Made by a program: the position numbers and the translations under genes
Source: Haliotis asinina
Lineage: Eukaryota; Mollusca; Gastropoda; Lepetellida; Haliotidae
DNA: 64,000 nt
Assembly (NCBI RefSeq): GCF_037392515.1
Contig: NC_090283.1
Coordinates: forward strand, 12,592,501-12,656,500
Direction of reading: 5' to 3'
In this document: in pieces, positions 56,766 through 64,000 of the stretch
Layout: each line of letters opens with the position of its first letter
Position numbering within the stretch: the first letter of the stretch is position 1
Notes under the pieces: generated by a model
What the model was told of the DNA's origin: nothing
Seen by the model: only the letters and a program-made list of their open reading frames with translations
Database searches by the model: none

Positions 56766-57573
56766 GGCAAATTGCGCAGCGTAGAGAACATGACCAGTCT
56801 TCATATATGCGAACGAAGCGAGCAAAGGTTGGCAACGCACTTCCCTCGCTGCGGTTCAAAAAGTATTTTTCATGTCAAAATAAAACATCGCCACCATCAA
56901 AGCTACACTTCCCTTTCCTCACCAGGTTGTGCTCTCTGATTTGCAGCCCCATATTTAATAATTGCTCTTGTGAAATATGTTTTATTCAACATTTTAAGCG
57001 CCACTCGTGGTATTCAGTTCGTTCTTCGCCCCCATCACCCCTGCCAGCGTCCAGTTCAACGGAGTGAAGGAACAAGAATAAGCAGAAATTATAAAGATAT
57101 ACCATATTGCCTAATTTTATCATGAACCCGTTGGAGTTTATTTGTCTTAAGTGTCGGCGTCAAATCTTTTGTAACATTTATTCTACAATAAACACACTTC
57201 TGGCGTAGTGGGCGTATGAAGCATGGGAGGTAACTCTTTATGTATTCCATACGGAATCATAACTTGTTCCTCCACTGCTTTGTACCGGAAGCTGGCAGGG
57301 GTAATGGAGGCGAAGAACGGTCTGATGTACCAGGAGTGGCGCTTAAAATGTTGAATAAAACATATTTCACGTGAGTAATTATTAAATATGACGTTGGAAA
57401 TCAGAGAGCACAACCTAGTGAGGAAATTGTAGTGTACCTTTGATGGTGGCGATATTTTATTTTGACATGAAAAATATTTTTTTAACCGAAGCGAGGGAAG
57501 TGCGTTGCCAACCTTTACTCGCTTCGCTCACATATATGAAGACTGTTCATTTTCTCCACGTTGCGCAACCTCA
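56766..57573. repeat. Long inverted repeat, arms about 310 bp, spacer about 180 bp
   Basis: The left arm (56766-57078) and right arm (57259-57573) are diverged inverse copies: CAGTCTTCATATATG at the left against CATATATGAAGACTG at the right, GTTGGCAACGCACTTCCCTC against GAGGGAAGTGCGTTGCCAAC, and CATTTTAAGCGCCACTC against GAGTGGCGCTTAAAATG. Both arms translate outward-in to the same peptide (EICFIQHFKRHSWY), in the left arm on + and in the right arm on minus. It could be a foldback element or an inverted duplication of an exon-like segment; no family recognised. Confidence 0.88.
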
Positions 57574-58179
57574 CTTGCGCTACAGTTTGCCTGTGCTTCG
57601 TTATAATGCCTGGTTATAAAGGACCCTGGATGAAGTGCCATGTTCTTTTGCCAGAACGGACATTCTGCCAATACAATACCCAGGTTATACCAAACGGCAT
57701 ATGATGCCAAAGGTGTTTGGAACAAAAATAATTTTTTCCAGGTTGTAATGCCAATCACACTAGCCAAATGTAGTGTACATACCCTTAGCTGTTTAATCGG
57801 CTTGGCTCTAATTGACAAAAGCCATAAACGGTTTAAGTAGTCTTGTAATCCCTGATGGCATAACATGCATGGCACTTCCTGCCTCCTACAAAATCAAGTC
57901 ACCCGCAGCCCCTATAGATACTGGAATTATCCAGTCATGTAAGGTTCATTACAGCCCGACATCAGCATTATATTTATTATATCGAACGGTAAACGTTCTA
58001 ATGGACTTGTCTATGACTCTTCTATTTAACTATTAGGATATTCGAGTCTTCTTGTAAACTTGTCTACACCTCGTAAGTTGCGCCGTTGACTACAAGAGTC
58101 GTATGTTTCCCATGGAGACGAGACATGCAAAGCGCATGTGAACAGTTGGATATAGGTGTTGTACAACTGTCACCATTGT
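57574..58179. other. No gene recognised
   Basis: Short frames only (57528-57875 minus, 115 codons, no domain). No repeat recognised. Confidence 0.4.
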
Positions 58180-58436
58180 GACACGCTCTTTGGGCATGTA
58201 GGATATAACATACCAACACAGTCTGAGCAGCGACAATAACAAGTATCACACCGTTTGCACATGCAGGATATAATAGCACAGTCTAAGCAGGAAGGATAAA
58301 AATGTCATGTTGTTTGAGCATGTAGAATACAATAGCCATACAGTCTTAAAAAGCCAGGATTAAAGTATCACGCCTTTTGAGCATGTACGATATAACAGCC
58401 GTACAGTCAAAATAGCGAGGATAAAAACATAAAAGT
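58180..58436. repeat. Degenerate tandem repeat, about 60-bp unit, four copies
   Basis: Each unit has GAGCATGTA or GCATGTAGGATATAA, then ACAGTC and GGATAAAA followed by ATCACGCCTTTT-type sequence. Units begin near 58190, 58258, 58317 and 58379 and are clearly diverged, so this is an old array. Confidence 0.75.
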
Positions 58437-58461
58437 GATGTTACCTTTGCTTTATTTGTTT

Positions 58462-58615
58462 GTTGTTTACCGCTGCACTCAGTAATGTTCCAGTAATGTA
58501 GAGGCGGTCTGTAAACAATCGAGTCTGGACCAGAAAATTCGGTGATCAACGGAATTAGGATACCATAATAAGTGGAAACTTAACGTTAACATGGATTACT
58601 GAAGATCAGTTCTAA
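58462..58615 (-). mobile_element. Diverged SINE, antisense
   Basis: CCGCTGCACTCAGTAATGTT, GAGGCGGTCTGTAAACAATC, GAGTCTGGACCAGAAAATTC and GTGATCAACGG, then a decayed 5' half with GGATTACTGAAGATCAGTTC. Confidence 0.8.
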
Positions 58616-58837
58616 CCCGTGTTTTCTGCTTTTTCTGAACGGGTATCATAACAAACTTTACAAAGGCACAACTCATGTATAAATAATTTTACTTTGGCTT
58701 TTTGTGTCTTAACAGTGAATTAATTTGACGCTCAAAAATAAATAATAAATATTTAATCATGCTGGTTGTGATATCCGTCATTTATGGAAACGTGTAGTAG
58801 GTTTTACTTCATGCTTCGTCTGGTTGCTTTATTTCTT

Positions 58838-58985
58838 GAGTGAGTGAAGTTTTTTGCAATATTCAATATCCAGCAATATCACATCAGAAATTAGCTTCAC
58901 ACATTGTATCCATATGGAAAATCGAACCCAGGTCTTCAGCGTGACGAGCGGACGCTTTAACCGTTATGCTATCCAACCGTCCGCA
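58838..58985 (-). mobile_element. tRNA-derived SINE, nearly full length
   Basis: On the minus strand: a tRNA-like head GGTTGGATAGCATAACGG then TTAAAGCGTCCGCTCGTCAC (A box TAGCATAACGG at about 58961-58971), B box GGTTCGATT at about 58920-58928, then GAAGCTAATTTCTGATGTG, GATATTGCTGGATATTG and an AACTTCACTCACTC tail. The head is decayed (no anticodon stem pairing), so it is not a functional tRNA gene. The tail is shared with the LINE and the major SINE. Confidence 0.88.
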
Positions 58986-59545
58986 AAGGCCCTAAACATA
59001 CTTTACTAGAGACGTTGTCAGTTGAAAATTGGAAATTAGATTGGAACAAACATTAACAAATGTCATTAAAAACGGTACAGATCTCACTACGATCGCAGCG
59101 ACACTAAAACCTAAAGTTCCAAATCATGATTGTATTACCCACATAAAACAAAACAACAACCTTTTCCTTTTTCATTTTCAGCAACCTCAGGTCCATAATA
59201 TATGTTTCTCCACATTTTACGACAATAAAAATTCTACGTTGCATTTAATTTCCGTGAGATTGATACAAAGCAATTAGTACACGACACCAAAGCCCTCAGG
59301 AAATGTGATAGAATTGGGTCTTAATTAAAGATCCCGTATATTCATTTACGAACCGTTTGGAGTAGCATCGTGGCCATTGCTTCAGGCATCAGTGGATTAG
59401 ATACCATAGCTGTATTCATATTCTGACGTTATCATGGTATTAAAATCACAGAAGGACAGGCTATCTGGTAGCCCATGATTACGTAGATGTTTAGATTTTG
59501 ATCAAATGTAGAATGAATATCCACCTGGCCAGGGCTTCGTATGTG

Positions 59546-59553
59546 TATATAAA
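59546..59553 (+). promoter_or_regulatory. TATA box of the poly-aspartate protein gene
   Basis: TATATAAA lies 96-103 bp upstream of the ATG at 59649. A start of transcription about 30 bp downstream (around 59575-59585) would give a 5' leader of about 65-75 bases. No other TATA-like element lies closer. Confidence 0.65.
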
Positions 59554-59648
59554 CCTGGTCTGTCACTCATGGGACCATTACGCAGCGACAACATTGCCGA
59601 ATCCGTTCTCGTCATTTACCTTCTTTATTCTCTCCACTTAAAGCCAAC

Positions 59649-60176
59649 ATGAACGTGTTTTTGACGACGTTGCTGGTGTTTGGGAGTGTAGTTGCGGTGG
59701 TTGAACTGGCCAGGGTGGAGTTTCCACCGGACGAGGAACTCACAAATTTGCATAACCAGATGACTGTCCTGAGTCGACGACTTTCCCAGTGTTTACACGG
59801 TAAGGTGGCGGACGTCGAGAAGGAGGAGGCCCTGTTGAGGAGCAGGAAAGGAAGCATGCAAGATGGCGGCATGAAGGAGATGATGAAACAGATACTTATT
59901 GCCAGGATTGACAAATTGACACAGGTCGTAGAAGAATGCGAAAGCAAAACTACAAATGACGGAGTCACTGAAGCTATTCTCGCGGGAAGAGAGGTAGAAG
60001 ACGAAAACGACGAAGAAAAAGATGATAGTGGTACAAAAAGAGACGCCGATGATGAAGACGATGATGATGGTGATGAAGAAGAAGAAGACGACGATGATGC
60101 TGACGATGATGCTGACGATGATGCTGACGACGATGATGTCACTAAAAGAGACACCGGCGACGACGACGACGACGAC

Positions 60177-60232
<56 letters not shown>

Positions 60233-60272
60233 CGACGACGACGATGATGATGATGATGATGACGACATTTAA
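59649..60272 (+). CDS. Secreted helical protein with poly-aspartate C-terminus
   Basis: Single exon, 207 residues, start context GCCAACATGA, stop TAA 60270-60272. Residues 1-18 are a signal peptide (NVFLTTLLVFGSVVAVV), probably cleaved near 18-21. Residues 28-113 look alpha-helical, with one cysteine in each predicted helix (Cys48, Cys97) and no known domain. From 115 the chain is almost only Asp and Glu, ending in 36 consecutive Asp (171-206) and Ile207. Two dibasic KR pairs (130-131, 166-167) precede acidic blocks and could be proprotein convertase sites. Extreme Asp-rich secreted proteins in molluscs (for example aspein-type) bind calcium in shell; such a role here is inference only. The Asp codons form a GAT/GAC microsatellite that may vary in length. 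A TATA box lies upstream. No AATAAA is seen within 300 bp downstream. Confidence 0.82.
60180..60262. repeat. (GAT/GAC)n trinucleotide microsatellite within a coding exon
   Basis: GAT and GAC triplets without interruption encode the final Asp run. The antisense frame gives poly-serine and the shifted frame poly-methionine, both artefacts. Length changes by whole triplets would keep the frame. Confidence 0.93.
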
Positions 60273-60594
60273 AGCGATGATGTCATCTGAATTGTAAGCA
60301 TTCGTTATAAGAGATTTTTTTTATCATCTGTGTTTCCTCAATAGTTAAACTCTCGTTGTTGCTATACGGCGAAACGATACAATATTATAGTTCCAGAAAA
60401 GTAGCTTTACTAAAAGAAGAAGCTGTATTTAGTCACCAAGCTTCCATTACCACTGTCCAAAATACACCTAAAGTATTTGAAATAGTTTATACAATACGAT
60501 TAGAGCAAAATAGTTTCCAACCACGTTAAGTTGTGTTGAGAGTAATTGTAGAAAGGTGCAGTACCGCCTATAGACGTTTAGGCCTATAGGGCGT

Positions 60595-61303
60595 TTCTTT
60601 TCATGAAGAGATGGAACTTTAATATTCCCCTGGGAGGGTATGAACGTCCCATTTCATTCAGGTAAGTATTTTTTCATACTACGTGTGTTTAATCGTAGAA
60701 TATATGTTGTTTTGAATAATGGCTAAATCTGACTATCATCGGTGGCTGAAAGGGTGGCGTCAGATAGCTAACGTAATGTAGTTGTTGCTATGACGTAAGT
60801 TTGCCTTCGTTGCTTGTGATCTATAGGCCGCTCTTATGTTGTAATATCCTTAACTGTATACAATCTTGAGTTACATACTAGCTTAAATCTCTAACATGAT
60901 GTTCTAGCAGTTTTACTTTCTTTGCAGGTAGGCGCTGTGTTATAATATTATGAATGAGTGAAATATGATCTGTATGGCTAGATGTGTCTAAATTGCCAAT
61001 AGCTGAAGGGATGATGTAAATCCAGCTAGGGTCCATACAGGTAGCAAATGTACTGTAAGTCCCCATGGTCCCTAGTATGGTGATCTGCCTTCAGTTGTTG
61101 ATATTCCAATAGCCCGTGTTTTATATTGTATTGTCTTCGTTAACGAAAATGTTTTAGTTTTAATTCTAGTTTTACATACATATCTGTGACATTTAGTGTC
61201 TGTCGTCGACAGGTATTAATCTTCACACATTTTTTTAAATATTTTCTTCCCTCAAGATACGGCTGAAATATTGCTAAGGAGACTTTAAAGTCTAACTCAC
61301 TCA
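60595..61303 (+). mobile_element. Truncated LINE, longest 3' region copy outside the full element
   Basis: Corresponds to the whole LINE 3' region from CCTGGGAGGGTATGAACGTC (CCTGAGAGGGTACGTAAGTC in the full element) through TTTAATCGTAGAATATATG, GATGTAAATCCAGCTAGGG, CCCATGGTCCCTAGTATGG and GATACGGCTGAAATATTGC to the CTAACTCACTCAC tail. It contains an internal partial repetition of the 3' module (60790-60960 resembles 61080-61230), suggesting two nested or tandem 3' ends. Confidence 0.85.
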
Positions 61304-62409
61304 CATCGATTTTTAAAGGCAGAAAAACACTGTTGAAAATAGTGTAATAATGTTTTCTGTCCAGAAACAGAACACGCTATGTACAAAATGTTAAACTATG
61401 TATAATTTGTATTTCAGGTCAGTGGCGAAGAATACTGTAGTTGGTAGTCAATAAACTGTTTCTCTGGTATTCAATGGTTCTTATGATATAAAAATAACCT
61501 TAGATGTGCCGAAGATAGTGTGTGTGCCTGGGGAGCGAATGAGCGATGGTTCGATCCAAAACACATGCAAATGCTAATCGCTCACCTGAAAGAAATGCGG
61601 AAACAAGCAGTTCCAGTCGCTGTATGGAATTTGCTATATTTTGTATCAGTTTTGGAAATGCTACATGTTGAACTACACCTTGTAAGTAAAGTACAGATTC
61701 TAGAGGTTGTCGACATAGATGGCAATATTTATATCTTTATTTTCGGTATAGCGTCTATTTCCGGTATGGTGTCTAATGTTTGAAAACGGTAGAAGAAGCT
61801 ATACCGAAATGCCGGTATTGTGAAAACACATACGTTGATAGTTTCTGTACAGATTCTAGTACTTTTATTGGGTTGCTGTATACGCACCTGCCCCATTCGC
61901 CCCATCTTTACACTTTTGAATTTAGAATTTGACAGTGGAGTGTTAAAGTTCCTCACTCAAACTACCTAGACACATACCTCAATTTCAGGAGTTGCGGGTA
62001 AGTGACATTAACCTTGTTTACTCTGTAATGTGAGTACCTTCCACCCATGCACCACTGATCACCATGCTGCTCTCCGCGGAAAATGCATAATTAGCTCTTT
62101 GCTTGCTGTGCGGACGCACCCCGCAACCGACACAGGTCAGTCAGTTCAGAAGAAAAACATCATTTGTGATCTACGAATAATTACATCTCTCAAACCTCGG
62201 CAGATAGAGGTGTCACATGAATAAATATCGCGACCCAAATTGACTCTCCTGTCAATGAAGGATATATTTTTAAGACACTCCTTACAACACGAAAACTGGG
62301 AAAACCATGACAGGTACTCGTCACGTGATTTAATAAGGAAGTAAATCGTTATATAGGTCACATGTAGACACGAATCTTCCCGGCGGCAGTTTACGTTAAT
62401 TTGGGACCC
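61304..62409. other. No gene recognised
   Basis: No supported gene. A TATATAGG element (62350-62357) and a CACGTG box (about 62321) lie upstream of the candidate exon at 62410. Confidence 0.4.
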
Positions 62410-62434
62410 ATGGCTACTGCCTCTGACCGGAAAG
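62410..62434 (+). CDS. Candidate first coding exon of a rightward gene
   Basis: GGGACCCATGG is a near-ideal start context. The codons give MATASDRK and then G, ending at AAAG with a textbook donor GTAAGT. A TATATAGG lies about 55 bp upstream. No second exon is recognised before the window ends, so if real the gene continues beyond 64000 across a long intron. Product unknown. Confidence 0.4.
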
Positions 62435-62713
62435 GTAAGTTAATGATCCTTTCTTGAATTTACAACACTTACTGTGAGATTCTCCACGTCAAGGAGACAG
62501 CCCACACAAAACAACGTGTGTCGTTCACCTGAATACGTGTTTGTCGGGTAGACAAGTCTCATTGAGGACATGTCCGTTGATGTAGCTTCTTGTCACGTTA
62601 TATGCGCGGCCTTCAGTAGGTGTTATGGAAGTATTGTTAAGTACCGGTCGGTTACTAACACATACCGAAACATGCGAATATATGTATCATGTACCCCGAT
62701 GTATGTAAGGTAA

Positions 62714-62781
62714 GGTATGTATGTATGTATGTATGTATGTATGTATGTATGTATGTATGTATGTATGTATGTATGTTTGTA

Positions 62782-62853
<72 letters not shown>

Positions 62854-62880
62854 TGTGTGGGTGGGTGGGTGTGTGGGTCT

Positions 62881-62922
<42 letters not shown>

Positions 62923-62960
62923 CTGTGTCTGTGTATGTGTATGTTTCTGTGTGTGTCGGT
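62714..62960. repeat. Compound microsatellite (GTAT)n then (GT)n
   Basis: About 65 bp of GTAT followed by about 170 bp of GT-rich repeats with GGGT interruptions. All long frames over it are low-complexity artefacts. Confidence 0.96.
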
Positions 62961-63015
62961 TTGAGGCTACGTTCATTCACGCCGGGGTATTTATATTGAC
63001 TCACTAAATTCCCAA

Positions 63016-63066
63016 CCCCTCTCCGTCTCTCTCTTTTTTTCTCTCTCTCCCTCTCTCTCTCTCTCA
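63016..63066. repeat. CT-rich low-complexity tract
   Basis: Runs of TCTCTCTC with a T8 interruption. Adjoins the compound microsatellite. Confidence 0.9.
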
Positions 63067-63699
63067 ATCATTCAATACTCATCTCATATTGCTGTATCAA
63101 TCTACATCTGATATCGCACTCAAAGATCACACGCAGGATCTTTCTTACTCCTTCTATCCCGATTCACTAACACCTATTTTGCTCCCACCCGTTATACCAC
63201 GATACATAGCTACATTTCAACGGGACTTGACGAGCGATTATCAATGAGTGTTAACATTGAATGTTCGAGGTTATAGAGGATTAACTGCCATGTTCATATG
63301 GAATAACCCGGATACTACTGATGGCAGGACGTAATCACACTTCATGTCCCATTGTCGTGAGTTATAAGGTAAAGATGCACCACTGCATTATTGACTTATT
63401 TTGTTTTTCCTATCTCTCACATGTCATGAATTGTCATTCCAACTTGAAGTAATTAAACCTGTGTTTATTATCTATCATTTTGATTTTGGGGCGGATAAAG
63501 GGGTTTCTACTTACTGTAGTATTTATAGACGGTCAACCACTGCAGAATTCACATTGATCTGCTACGTTAACGCTGGTGAATGGGCAGTAAAACGTTCGCT
63601 CTTTCGCTCTTTCGCCCTTTCGCCTGAACAATGCGATGTCTGCCATGTCTGGAATGTGTTACGTGATTCAATAACACATGATGCATAGCCACGACTACG

Positions 63700-63790
63700 C
63701 TCAGAAACACCCCAACTAAACGGCGGCGGTCTGAAAACAATCGAGTCTGGACCATACAATCCAGTGATCAGCAGTATGAGCATCGATTAC
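63700..63790 (-). mobile_element. SINE fragment, antisense
   Basis: AACGGCGGCGGTCTGAAAAC, AATCGAGTCTGGACCATACA, ATCCAGTGATCAGCAGTATG and AGCATCGAT. Both ends are lost. Confidence 0.85.
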
Positions 63791-63820
63791 ATGTGCCATC
63801 CAATCCCTCATTTCACCCTG

Positions 63821-63843
63821 TTATGTTATGTTATGTTATGTTA
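63821..63843. repeat. (TTATG)n microsatellite
   Basis: Four and a half TTATG units. Confidence 0.9.
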
Positions 63844-64000
63844 ATCAAGACAATGCCATCATTGTAAAGACAACGTAAATACCAGCGATTTTGTGTAGAC
63901 GAGCATCGTGTGTGTTTAGAATTCTTAAGGGTCAGCTCATTATTTTAGACGTAACACAACACGTTATGGGTGGGCTGCCATGTGTAAATTTTGTTACAGT

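Noticed and set aside
58838-58985. tRNA gene
   Set aside because: A and B boxes are present, but the stems do not pair and a SINE body and ACTC tail follow, so it is a tRNA-derived SINE.
59612-60268. Long minus-strand frame encoding poly-serine
   Set aside because: It is the antisense shadow of the poly-aspartate gene, which has the TATA box and signal peptide on the + strand.
62623-63067. Long Cys-Val and His-Thr frames
   Set aside because: Microsatellite artefacts, as above.

Overview
This looks like nuclear DNA of a marine gastropod mollusc, most likely an abalone (Haliotis). The reasons are intron-bearing metazoan genes (NXPE-type PC-esterases, a MEGF/SREC-like EGF receptor), abundant CA, TA and GTAT microsatellites, and roughly 20 copies of SINEs ending in ACTCACTCACTC tails that I associate with abalone sequence. 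The genus is recalled from those repeats, not computed. There is no sign of bacterial or organellar DNA.

Layout. 0-6 kb: a transmembrane EGF-repeat receptor gene on the + strand (four coding exons, 2929-6037). 6-9 kb: a CA microsatellite, a 49-bp minisatellite and retroelement scraps. 9.06-15.13 kb: a nearly full-length but inactivated RNase H-bearing LINE. 15-19 kb: no recognised gene, plus a solo LTR. 19.7-26.9 kb: an intact four-exon NXPE gene on the minus strand. 27-45 kb: a repeat-rich spacer with a Polinton DNA polymerase fossil, Tc1-type transposase fragments in opposed pairs, two further LTR-type copies across the window, SINEs and truncated LINE 3' ends. 45.9-55.2 kb: a second NXPE gene on the + strand, with the same four-exon structure but a tandem duplication and a frameshift in its last exon. 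56.8-57.6 kb: a long inverted repeat. 59.65-60.27 kb: a single-exon gene for a secreted protein ending in a run of 36 aspartates, with a TATA box upstream. 62.41 kb: a possible first exon of a gene running rightward.

How the parts relate. The two NXPE genes are head-to-head paralogs. Their homology extends upstream of the start codons and includes the same LINE-tail remnant, so the duplication is younger than that insertion. The LINE and two unrelated SINE families share one 3' tail, which fits SINE mobilisation by this LINE's machinery. All coordinates and exon joins were read by eye; no alignment or database search was run.
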